A DNA stretch of 16,878 bases from Nitrospirota bacterium (GTDB lineage: Bacteria; Nitrospirota; Nitrospiria; Nitrospirales; NS-4): positions 1-16,878 of the forward strand of contig VBOF01000147.1 in the NCBI GenBank assembly GCA_005877855.1, given 5' to 3'. Below the pieces are notes generated by a model. It searched no databases, had not been told where the DNA came from, and saw only the letters and a list, made by a program, of their open reading frames with translations. How positions within the stretch are numbered: position 1 is the first letter of the stretch; each line of letters opens with the position of its first letter. Below are positions 7,509 to 12,926 of this stretch, in pieces. The translations under genes and the position numbers were made by a program.

Positions 7509-7512
7509 ATGA
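7429..7512 (+). pseudogene. Out-of-frame remnant of the oxidoreductase C-terminus
   Basis: In the +1 frame relative to the preceding gene this stretch reads C-MIQLENGLRGEVDVRHIAEL and then LREAYE and a TGA. That is the usual ending of CCG-domain proteins: the last Cys of CxxC, then 'xIQLexGL...V.HiaELL.eAY'. By comparison with the intact first CCG domain, about 29 residues are missing between Met876 and this Cys. That corresponds to a deletion of roughly 89-98 nt whose length is 2 modulo 3, hence the frameshift. CATG is present on both sides of the join at 7427-7434, which could be the microhomology used. An assembly collapse is the alternative; a single miscalled base cannot explain it. Confidence 0.75.
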
Positions 7513-7520
7513 TGAGCCTG

Positions 7521-7597
7521 CCCCCCACCCTTACCCTCCCCCTCATGGCCCATTGCAGCTTGAGGAGCAATGGGCGCCCCGGAGGGATGGGTGGGGG
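7521..7597. repeat. 77-nt imperfect palindrome (REP-like, C-rich outer arms)
   Basis: Three nested paired segments are visible. The outer pair is CCCCCACCC (7522-7530) with GGGTGGGGG (7589-7597). The middle pair is CCCTCC (7534-7539) with GGAGGG (7581-7586). The inner pair is GCCCATTGC (7548-7556) with GCAATGGGC (7567-7575) around a 10-nt loop. The C-rich arm (7521-7542) shares the pattern CCCCCCACCC-NN-ACCCTCCCCC with the reverse complement of the repeat at 12751-12787, so both likely belong to one repeat family. It begins 8 nt after the remnant stop of the oxidoreductase and covers the start region of the cytochrome gene. In RNA it would form a strong hairpin able to terminate transcription or mask the ribosome binding site. 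Confidence 0.7.
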
Positions 7598-7866
7598 TGC
7601 GTTCCTGTGGGTTCTTCTTGAACTTTAAGTTCCAGAAGTCCGACTACATTGCCATCGGGTTGGCGCTGGCCGTCATCATCGTCCTCATGCTGCTGCCCTC
7701 GCCCAAGGACAACAACCCGCCCGCCCCGCCGGATTCCAAACACCGAGCCCTCAAGATCGAGAAAGACTGTGTGGTGTGTCACGCTCCGCAGGGAGAGCGC
7801 CCGTTGTCTGCAAAGCATCCCAAGCGCCAGGACTGCTTCCGCTGCCACCGGATGGGAGGAGCGTAA
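7570..7866 (+). CDS. Small membrane-anchored dihaem c-type cytochrome
   Basis: 98 aa from ATG 7570. One N-terminal membrane segment (about residues 26-43, YIAIGLALAVIIVLMLLP) is followed by a Pro-rich linker ('PSPKDNNPPAPPDSK') and a short soluble domain with two haem-binding motifs, CVVCH (about 68-72) and CFRCH (about 90-94). His residues in 'SAKHPKRQ' and 'DSKHRALK' are possible distal ligands. The domain should face the periplasm as an electron shuttle and could serve the oxidoreductase encoded upstream (inference from proximity). The start is uncertain: AGGAG lies only 2 nt before ATG 7570, whereas GTG 7597 has GGAGGG 9-10 nt upstream and would give 89 aa. Both starts lie within the palindrome. 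No specific family is recognised. Confidence 0.75.
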   Translation: MGAPEGWVGVRSCGFFLNFKFQKSDYIAIGLALAVIIVLMLLPSPKDNNPPAPPDSKHRALKIEKDCVVCHAPQGERPLSAKHPKRQDCFRCHRMGGA

Positions 7867-7893
7867 CAGTCTCACAGACTCAATAAATACGGG

Positions 7894-7922
7894 TTGACAG
7901 ACTGATCTCTCCCGCGTAGTAT
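7894..7922 (+). promoter_or_regulatory. Sigma70-type promoter for the zinc-ribbon operon
   Basis: A perfect -35 TTGACA (7894-7899), 17-nt spacer and -10 TAGTAT (7917-7922, 4/6 match). It lies 28 nt past the cytochrome stop and predicts a leader of about 155 nt before the TTG start at 8085. The repeat ACAGACT occurs at 7874-7880 and again at 7897-7903 overlapping the -35, and CAGTCT (7867-7872) is the inverse of AGACTG (7900-7905). These could be a regulator's binding site (inference). Confidence 0.65.
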
Positions 7923-8041
7923 GAAGCATGACGTGTTGAGCTCCGCTGGCTATCCGATCCCTCGCGTTTCTTGATCCTTCCTGACGCGAGCGATTCCCCG
8001 GTCTCCGCCGCTCCGACGCCCGAGTCTCTCTGAAACGGTGT

Positions 8042-8065
8042 GCCGACACTTTGAGCTGTGTCGGC
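8042..8065 (+). promoter_or_regulatory. Leader hairpin just upstream of a strong Shine-Dalgarno
   Basis: GCCGACAC (8042-8049) and GTGTCGGC (8058-8065) form a perfect 8-bp stem with an 8-nt loop. It ends 5 nt before the near-perfect ribosome binding site AAGGAGGT (8071-8078). An additional weaker stem, CTCGCGT/ACGCGAG (7961-7967, 7984-7990), lies upstream in the same leader. There is no U-tract after the hairpin, so a role in mRNA stability or translation control fits better than termination. No known riboswitch class is recognised. Confidence 0.5.
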
Positions 8066-8084
8066 CCCCGAAGGAGGTCCGCAG

Positions 8085-8315
8085 TTGAACTGCCTACGTT
8101 GTCATGGATTGATGGTGCCTACCCGGTTGGAGGAAGCGGTCGGCGCCACAAGCGGCGAATCCATCTCCGGGTGGAAGTGCCTGCTGTGTGGTGAGGTCAT
8201 CGATTCCGTCATCGCGGCCAATCGAAAAGGTCACCAGGAACCGATGGCTGGCCGGGCCCGTCTTCCCTATGGCACCGCGCTGGCAAAGTCTCATGGTCCC
8301 AAGGACCTACCATGA
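8085..8315 (+). CDS. Small four-cysteine zinc-ribbon-like protein
   Basis: 76 aa starting at TTG 8085, chosen because AAGGAGGT ends 6 nt upstream; the in-frame GTG at 8058 lies inside a leader hairpin with no ribosome site. Two CxxC knuckles (residues 3-6, CLRC, and about 35-38, CLLC) are separated by some 28 residues in the pattern MxCLRCHGLM ... WKCLLCGEVID, followed by 'VIAANRKGH'. This matches a rubredoxin-like or zinc-ribbon fold; similar short proteins are common and uncharacterised in Nitrospirota (recollection, not searched). CLRCH resembles a haem motif, but there is no export signal and the second knuckle is CLLCG, so zinc is far more likely. The stop overlaps the next start as ATGA, so the two genes are coupled. 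Function unknown; RNA or DNA binding is possible. Confidence 0.75.
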   Translation: MNCLRCHGLMVPTRLEEAVGATSGESISGWKCLLCGEVIDSVIAANRKGHQEPMAGRARLPYGTALAKSHGPKDLP

Positions 8316-8644
8316 ACGAGACTGAATTAAGCGAGTTACTGACCGCGCCGGGCTTCTTCCGATTCCTGGCCCAACAGGCGAAGCTGAGCCCTGAGGAAGT
8401 CAAGCGGATCTACCTGCGCGGGAGGCCATGGGGGCTGTGGCCGCCGGACCTGGACTTAAGTCGTGAAGCTGCCGAGACCGGCGTCGATGTGTTCACGTAC
8501 CTTGCCGCACTGCAACCGCTGCTCGACATGGATTCAAAGCAGAAAGAGGCGCAACTTGCTGCCTACGAGACCACGCTGACGGTGGATGAAACCACGCAGC
8601 CGATCCCGGCTGTTCGTGCGCACGTGGAGAAGATGGCCAACTGA
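8312..8644 (+). CDS. Unknown 110-aa acidic helical protein
   Basis: 110 aa from ATG 8312, overlapping the preceding stop by 4 nt and with AAGGA (8301-8305) 6 nt upstream. I do not recognise the family. It has no signal peptide, membrane segment or cysteines. The N-terminal half (LLTAPGFFRFLAQQAKLSPE, EVKRIYLRGRPWGLWPPDLD) contains a Trp/Pro-rich 'RGRPWGLWPPDLDLSREA' that may be a binding surface. The rest is predicted mainly helical ('VDVFTYLAALQPLLDMDSKQ'). Tight coupling to the small zinc-ribbon gene suggests the two products act together or share a regulator. A phage origin is not indicated by base composition. Confidence 0.7.
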   Translation: MNETELSELLTAPGFFRFLAQQAKLSPEEVKRIYLRGRPWGLWPPDLDLSREAAETGVDVFTYLAALQPLLDMDSKQKEAQLAAYETTLTVDETTQPIPAVRAHVEKMAN

Positions 8645-8646
8645 AG

Positions 8647-8727
8647 ATGGAGCAGGACAAGGCGGCCGCCATCGCGAAACTTCAACGCACCATTGTCGCG
8701 GAGAATGAACGACGCAAACGGAGCTGA
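8647..8727 (+). CDS. Possible 26-aa basic peptide
   Basis: An ATG two bases after the preceding stop opens a 26-codon frame reading MEQDKAAAIAKLQRTIVAEN then ERRKRS. It is a charged amphipathic helix with a basic end. It could be a coupled third gene of the zinc-ribbon operon, using the ribosome that finishes the 110-aa protein; there is no clear Shine-Dalgarno. Short frames like this also arise by chance, so support is limited to position and codon make-up. Confidence 0.35.
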   Translation: MEQDKAAAIAKLQRTIVAENERRKRS

Positions 8728-8801
8728 TCCCTTCAAAAGGTGCCCGCCAGAGCCTGTAGGTCGTGAGAAGAACCGGTGATTAGGAATTTAATTTAAATAA
8801 T

Positions 8802-8830
8802 TTGACAATCAGGGTTTTATCCAGTATACT
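8802..8830 (+). promoter_or_regulatory. Near-consensus sigma70 promoter with AT-rich upstream element (rhlE)
   Basis: TTGACA (8802-8807), 17-nt spacer and TATACT (8825-8830, 5/6 match). It is preceded by the AT-rich stretch GGAATTTAATTTAAATAAT (8783-8801), which stands out in this GC-rich window and looks like an UP element. Transcription is expected to begin near 8837. This is the strongest promoter seen in the window. Confidence 0.8.
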
Positions 8831-8836
8831 CTTATA

Positions 8837-8998
8837 CAGTCATCGCCGAGACGGTCCGGCGGCGATGGCGTCAACGATACTCCGGACCCGCGATCGCATC
8901 GCGCTCAGGTCCTGTTTGGAGCAGTTTCCCTCCCGATCCTGACTCCCCTCGGTTCTCTGACCCCGTATAAATGCGATCCAAAAAGAAAGGATAGTTTT
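8837..8998 (+). promoter_or_regulatory. Structured 5' leader of rhlE (~160 nt)
   Basis: The leader between the predicted transcription start and GTG 8999 contains an 8-bp stem, CATCGCCG (8841-8848) with CGGCGATG (8860-8867), and a small GCGAT-CGC-ATCGC hairpin (8890-8902). It also holds a seven-codon ORF at 8971-8994 (MRSKKKG) whose codons span the helicase ribosome site AAAGGA (8986-8991) and whose TAG lies 4 nt before the GTG. Long structured leaders are known on cold-shock genes, including DEAD-box helicases, so temperature- or feedback-dependent translation is a reasonable inference. No Rfam family is recognised. Confidence 0.45.
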
Positions 8999-10234
8999 GT
9001 GCAGACGACTGTGCAAAGTAGTTTCAAGGGGCTCGGCTTGTCCGAGGCCCTGTTACATGACCTCAACAAGGCGGGGTTCCATGAGCCTACGCCCATCCAG
9101 GCCCAGGCCATCCCGCCCGGGCTCGCCGGGCGCGACGTGCTCGGCTGCGCGCAGACCGGCACGGGCAAGACCGCGGCCTTCGTGATTCCGATGATCGAAC
9201 GGCTGGCCGGGACGACCGACAGCCATCCGCGCGGCTTGATCCTGGCCCCTACGAGGGAGCTGGCCATCCAGATCCAGGAGACGATCGCCAAGCTGGGCCG
9301 AAGCCGGCGCGTCTTTGCGACGACGCTCGTGGGCGGTGCCGACATGAACGCTCAGATCCGGGGCCTGCGCCAGCGTCCGGACATCCTCGTGGCGACGCCC
9401 GGTCGCCTCTTGGACCACATGTGGAACGGGACCGTGAACCTGATCAAGATGCAGATCCTGGTCCTGGATGAAGCGGACCGCATGCTGGACATGGGGTTCG
9501 CGCCTCAGATCAACCAGATCCTCGAAGCGCTTCCAGAAGAGCGGCAGACCTTGCTCTTCTCCGCGACGATCCCGACCGACTTGGCCGATCTCGCGCGAGC
9601 CAGCGTGAAAGACCCCGTCCGGGTCATGGTAGCGAAGCCCGCGACGCCGGCCGAGCGGGCCGAGCAGGCCCTGCACCACACGAGTCGGGAGGACAAGACC
9701 AAGTTGCTGCTCACGCTGCTCGATGCGGACCGCGATTCGGTGCTGGTCTTCACGCGCACGAAGCATGGCGCGGATCGGCTGGGACGGGCGCTCGGCAACG
9801 CCGGCCACAAGGTGGCGGTCATCCATGGCAACCGGAGCCTGTCGCAGCGGCGGGCGGCGCTGGAAGGATTCCGGCGCGGCACATTCCGGGTGCTTGTGGC
9901 GACGGACATCGCGGCCCGCGGCATTGACGTCGCGAACATCGGGCACGTCGTGAATTACGATTTGCCGAACACGCCGGAAGACTACATCCACCGGATCGGC
10001 CGCACCGCCCGCGTGAAGGCGAGCGGACGGGCCACGAGTTTCGTCACGTCGGATGACCACATCCAACTGCAAGCCATCGAGAAGCTGCTGGGGCAGCCGA
10101 TCCCGCGTGCGTTGGATAGCGCGCCGCCCGCACCGAGCACGAGACACAACGGGCAGCGAGACGCCGGGCCGGCCCGGCCCTCTGGGTTCAGACCCAGACG
10201 ACCAGTCCACGCCAGGCCGTCTCACAGGGCGTAA
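8999..10234 (+). CDS. rhlE: DEAD-box ATP-dependent RNA helicase, RhlE type
   Basis: 411 aa from GTG 8999, with AAAGGA 7 nt upstream. All helicase motifs are present: Q motif 'GFHEPTPIQAQAIP' (26-39), Walker A 'AQTGTGKT' (51-58), Ia 'APTRELA', Ib 'TPGRLLDH', DEAD (157-160), SAT (188-190), IV 'VLVFTRTKHGADRL', V 'ATDIAARGIDVANIGHVVNY' and VI 'HRIGRTAR' (331-338). A short basic, Pro/Arg-rich tail (about 375-411) probably binds RNA. RhlE-family enzymes unwind short RNA duplexes during ribosome assembly and RNA turnover, especially in the cold. The gene stands alone between its own promoter with a long leader and a strong terminator, so it is a single-gene transcript. RhlE rather than DeaD is chosen by its short length and lack of a DbpA-like RNA-binding domain. 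Confidence 0.92.
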   Translation: MQTTVQSSFKGLGLSEALLHDLNKAGFHEPTPIQAQAIPPGLAGRDVLGCAQTGTGKTAAFVIPMIERLAGTTDSHPRGLILAPTRELAIQIQETIAKLGRSRRVFATTLVGGADMNAQIRGLRQRPDILVATPGRLLDHMWNGTVNLIKMQILVLDEADRMLDMGFAPQINQILEALPEERQTLLFSATIPTDLADLARASVKDPVRVMVAKPATPAERAEQALHHTSREDKTKLLLTLLDADRDSVLVFTRTKHGADRLGRALGNAGHKVAVIHGNRSLSQRRAALEGFRRGTFRVLVATDIAARGIDVANIGHVVNYDLPNTPEDYIHRIGRTARVKASGRATSFVTSDDHIQLQAIEKLLGQPIPRALDSAPPAPSTRHNGQRDAGPARPSGFRPRRPVHARPSHRA

Positions 10235-10257
10235 GACGGGGGAGCGACGATAAGCGT

Positions 10258-10296
10258 ACGGCCTCCGGAGGGCAACCTCCGGAGGCCGTTCTGTTT
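10258..10296 (+). terminator. Strong intrinsic terminator between convergent genes
   Basis: A perfect 14-bp stem, ACGGCCTCCGGAGG (10258-10271) with CCTCCGGAGGCCGT (10276-10289), is closed by a GCAA tetraloop (GNRA type) and followed by the T-rich TCTGTTTAT. It lies 23 nt after the rhlE stop and 5 nt before the end of the opposing gene. The symmetric stem may also slow transcription from the - strand, although the T-tract serves the + strand. Confidence 0.85.
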
Positions 10297-10301
10297 ATGC
10301 A

Positions 10302-10886
10302 TCACGGCCTCAGGCGGGACTGGTTGATCGAGAGGACGCGGCCCCCGCTGAACGTGAGCTCCACGATCCAGTCGCCGCTGGAGTACACGAAGCGGTTCGT
10401 GCCGAAGATGGGCCAGAACGGATAGGGCGAGTTGAACGGGTAGGCGGTGCCGATGTACGTCGTTTGGGGCAGCCCGGCGCGTCCCAGCACCTCCGCTTCG
10501 GTCATGCCCACCGACAGCATCCGGTAGGTCTCAAACGGGATCTCGCCGACCGGCGCCAGCATTTCGATCGCCGGAGGCATTGGAGGCGGAGTGCTGATGA
10601 CGATGTTGATGGTGATCGGCAGGGACGAAGGCGGCGCCGTCGGCTCTTGCGGCGCTGCTGTCGGCTTCGGGACTTCCTTCTTCGCCTCGACGGTCCCTTT
10701 GAAGAAGCCCAACTCGGTGCGGAGGCGGTATTGGCTGCAGCCGGCCAGGTCCTGGCTCTTGTTGGTGAACATGATGCTGCCGTCCGCCCGGTTGCACGTC
10801 CAGAGCTCGGATTCGGCGGAAGCCGAGAGCGGCAGGAGCAACGCGGAGAAGAAAACGACGAGGAGAGGAATGCCGGCGCGCGACAT
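10302..10886 (-). CDS. Exported protein: DUF4124-like N-terminus and SmpA/BamE-like C-terminus
   Basis: 194 aa from ATG 10886, chosen because GAGGA lies 8 nt upstream; the GTG at 10904 adds six residues and has no ribosome site. A signal peptide (MSRAGIPLLVVFFSALLLPL-SASA, cleavage before ESELW) directs export. The mature N-terminus 'LWTCNRADGSIMFTNK ... AGC' resembles DUF4124-type domains, with two Cys that could pair. A Pro/Thr-rich linker follows ('KPTAAPQEPTAPPSSLP', 'STPPPMPPAI'). The C-terminal part, 'LSVGMTEAEVLGRAGLPQ' and 'WIVELTFSGGRVLSI', resembles the SmpA/OmlA (BamE-like) helix-hairpin-strand fold. There is no lipobox. Periplasmic or envelope-associated, function unknown. It appears monocistronic, facing the rhlE terminator. 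Confidence 0.75.
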   Translation of the reverse strand: MSRAGIPLLVVFFSALLLPLSASAESELWTCNRADGSIMFTNKSQDLAGCSQYRLRTELGFFKGTVEAKKEVPKPTAAPQEPTAPPSSLPITINIVISTPPPMPPAIEMLAPVGEIPFETYRMLSVGMTEAEVLGRAGLPQTTYIGTAYPFNSPYPFWPIFGTNRFVYSSGDWIVELTFSGGRVLSINQSRLRP

Positions 10887-10982
10887 AGTGGCTGTCCTCA
10901 GCACCGCGGCGAAACCCTGTAATAAATAAGCATACCTGTTTGCTCCGGGCGGCGCAAGCCCGCTTTCTCACCCGCCCACCCC

Positions 10983-11001
10983 AGGCGCGCCGAGGCGCGC
11001 C
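10983..11001 (-). terminator. GGCGCGCC tandem palindrome after the PEP-utilising gene (possible weak terminator)
   Basis: AGGCGCGCC occurs twice in direct repeat (10983-10991, 10993-11001). Because GGCGCGCC is self-complementary, the pair folds into a 7-8 bp GC hairpin. It sits 8 nt past the stop of the - strand gene. There is no U-tract, so termination would be inefficient or Rho-assisted. The remaining gap to the exported-protein gene holds nothing else recognised. Confidence 0.35.
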
Positions 11002-11009
11002 CCTTCCCG

Positions 11010-12731
11010 TTAGAGCAGCTCCACAGTGCCGTTGAGCGCGTTCACCTTCACCCGCCGGCCGGTGGCGATGCGAGAGGTCGCGCCCTCCACGCCGACGATC
11101 GCCGGCAGGCCGATCTCGCGGGCAATGACGGCTCCGTGGCTCAGCACGCCGCCGATCTCGGTGATCAAGGCCCCGGCCGTGAAGAACAAGGGCGTCCAGG
11201 CGGGATCGGTATAGCGGGTGACCAGGATCTCGCCTGGGCGCAAGTCGGCCCGGTGCGGGTCCGTGATCACCCGGGCGATTCCTTCGGCTTTGCCGGGGGA
11301 GACCGATGTCCCGTGCAAAACCTTCTCCGGGCTGGTCGCCGCAGGGGGCGCCTCCGCGGCTGGCTCGACTTCACGGGTGCCGATCAGCAGCGAGGGGGGA
11401 CGCAGCTTCGTCCATTCCTGCCATTCGCGCTCTCGTGCCTTCAGCATCTCGCGTCTCCACGAAGCGATCCCTGTTTCGGCCCAGGAACGGACCATATTCA
11501 ACTGCAGCCAGAAGACCTCGTCGGCCGTCTTGAGATGGCCGGCCAAGGCGAGCCGGCTTCCGAGTTCCAGGTAAACCTGTCGAGCGTGGGCGAATCCGAT
11601 CAGCCAGACGTACTTGGCGGCTTCGCGGAACGGGAGCCACAGGACATAGCGATCGTAGAGCCACCCGAATACCCATTGCAGGGGCCTGGGCAGGATGGAC
11701 CGGATCATCGCGGCAGCTTCTTCGCGGCGGCGGACGCCCTGGGACAGCAGTTCAGGCGGTGTCGGGACGTCGCTCGGGTGCCGCAGGTAATTGGCGACGG
11801 CCTGCAGCAGAAAGGTGGGGTCTTCGGCCCAGCGCGGCGTCGAGAGATCCAGTTCCACTTCCCCGCGGTGGCCATGCCGCGCGAGGAATCTTTCGAAGCG
11901 GCTCCACCAACGGCGTCCGGCCTCCGTTGCCTGGAGGACTGTGGTCAATTGGTCGGCCGGGGTCTTCTCGAAGACGGCAGCCAGGGGGCGGGCCTCCTGG
12001 GCCAAGGCCCACAGGTCCAGCGAAATGACGGTGGTGGGATTGTTGGGAATGCCTTTTCCCAGGTCGGCGAGCAGCGAGGGGGAAACGTGCCGCGCGCAGA
12101 GCCGCTGAATGGCCGTGTGGAGGAACATCGCAACGCCCAAGTGGCGGAGGCCGTCCCTGGTCGGGTCGTCTTCGTGCTCGAGCCACTGCTCCATCTCGGC
12201 AAGCAGCGCGGCGGGCGATCCCTGTTCTACCGGGCGCCGCGTCAGTTTGCGCAGACGGTCGGTCCTGCTCTGGTAGGCGGCGAGCAACTGCACCGGCGTC
12301 TGGCGACGGAGGAGCCAGCCCAGCGAGCGCAGGCCCATTCGGACATAGGCCAGGTGCAGGCGCGCCCGCGCCTGCGGCGGAATCGGGACGGGGCGCAGCC
12401 GTCCGGCCCGCGCGAGCTCGATGATGGCCTTGCCTTTTGCCTGGTCGACGGCTTCCAGGCTGTCCAAGTGATAGCGGACCGCAGGCATGTTCAGGTACAC
12501 GGAGAGGTCCATGTAGGACCGGCCGGCGACGAAGGCGATCGGGTTCAGGTCCAGAACCAGCGGGTCGGTACGCGACAGCCCCGCAAACTGGCTTTCCAGG
12601 ATCGGGCCGACGTAATTGGCAAGATAATCCTTGACCAGTGGCTTGGCGACGAACGGCAGGACCTCCCCGAAGTTGATGTCGGAGAGCACGCCGTCGGTCT
12701 GCCCGGCCGCCAGCAGCGCCGTCCTCTCCAC
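11010..12731 (-). CDS. PEP-synthase / rifampicin-phosphotransferase-like protein lacking the ATP-grasp domain
   Basis: 573 aa from GTG 12731, chosen because AAGGA lies 7 nt upstream; a longer frame from ATG 12821 would add residues encoded by a palindromic repeat. The C-terminal about 85 residues are a PEP-utiliser mobile (swivelling His) domain: 'GEILVTRYTDPAWTPLFFTA', then 'IGGVLSHGAVIAREIGLPAI' with the phosphorylatable His at about 532, and 'GRRVKVNALNGTVELL'. The middle about 450 residues are helical and resemble the region between domains in RPH/PpsA-like proteins ('DGVLSDINFGEVLPFVAKPL' opens that region). The N-terminal ATP-grasp (PPDK_N) domain, which would phosphorylate the His, is absent, and no remnant is seen upstream. 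It is either half of a split system or a truncated gene; the intact reading frame over 570 codons argues against old decay. Confidence 0.75.
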   Translation of the reverse strand: MERTALLAAGQTDGVLSDINFGEVLPFVAKPLVKDYLANYVGPILESQFAGLSRTDPLVLDLNPIAFVAGRSYMDLSVYLNMPAVRYHLDSLEAVDQAKGKAIIELARAGRLRPVPIPPQARARLHLAYVRMGLRSLGWLLRRQTPVQLLAAYQSRTDRLRKLTRRPVEQGSPAALLAEMEQWLEHEDDPTRDGLRHLGVAMFLHTAIQRLCARHVSPSLLADLGKGIPNNPTTVISLDLWALAQEARPLAAVFEKTPADQLTTVLQATEAGRRWWSRFERFLARHGHRGEVELDLSTPRWAEDPTFLLQAVANYLRHPSDVPTPPELLSQGVRRREEAAAMIRSILPRPLQWVFGWLYDRYVLWLPFREAAKYVWLIGFAHARQVYLELGSRLALAGHLKTADEVFWLQLNMVRSWAETGIASWRREMLKAREREWQEWTKLRPPSLLIGTREVEPAAEAPPAATSPEKVLHGTSVSPGKAEGIARVITDPHRADLRPGEILVTRYTDPAWTPLFFTAGALITEIGGVLSHGAVIAREIGLPAIVGVEGATSRIATGRRVKVNALNGTVELL

Positions 12732-12750
12732 GGGCCAGTCCTTAAACTTC

Positions 12751-12787
12751 CCCTCCCCCCTTGCGGGGGAGGGTGCGGGTGGGGGGG
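12751..12787. repeat. C-rich/G-rich palindromic repeat at the 5' edge of the PEP-utilising gene
   Basis: CCCTCCCCC (12751-12759) and GGGGGAGGG (12765-12773) form a perfect 9-bp stem with a 5-nt loop, followed by TGCGGGTGGGGGGG (12774-12787). Read on the - strand it encodes SPPPAPSPARGEG, a string often seen at the ends of annotated proteins when such repeats run into genes (recollection). It shares its arm pattern with the 7521-7597 element. It lies within the 195-nt stretch between the zinc-binding gene (stop at 12927) and GTG 12731. That stretch otherwise shows only a weak CGCTCG/CGAGCG stem (12870-12875, 12891-12896), which may end the dnaE operon. Confidence 0.65.
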
Positions 12788-12926
12788 AATCCTCATTCCG
12801 TTCGTGCTGATTGCGGCGCATGTCGTACGTTTATCAGGTCTCTCCCGCGCGCGCAAGCCGATGCCGGATCGCTCGAAGGAACGATGAAAACGAGCGCGAC
12901 ACCGTTCAGCGAGTAGCGTGGAGGGG

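Noticed and set aside
8058..8084. Upstream GTG start for the small zinc-ribbon protein
   Set aside because: The GTG lies in the 3' arm of a perfect hairpin and has no ribosome site, while AAGGAGGT sits between it and TTG 8085 at good spacing.
8088..8105. CLRCH read as a haem c binding site in the small zinc-ribbon protein
   Set aside because: There is no signal peptide or membrane anchor, and the partner motif CLLCG fits a zinc ribbon; haem c attachment needs export.
12732..12821. N-terminal 30 residues of the PEP-utilising protein from ATG 12821
   Set aside because: Most of the stretch is encoded by a palindromic repeat (SPPPAPSPARGEG) and the rest matches nothing in the family; GTG 12731 has its own ribosome site.
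11136..12887. 583-codon open frame on the + strand opposite the PEP-utilising gene
   Set aside because: It is low-complexity Gly/Arg/Gln-rich translation with no motif, whereas the - strand carries an unmistakable His-swivel domain.
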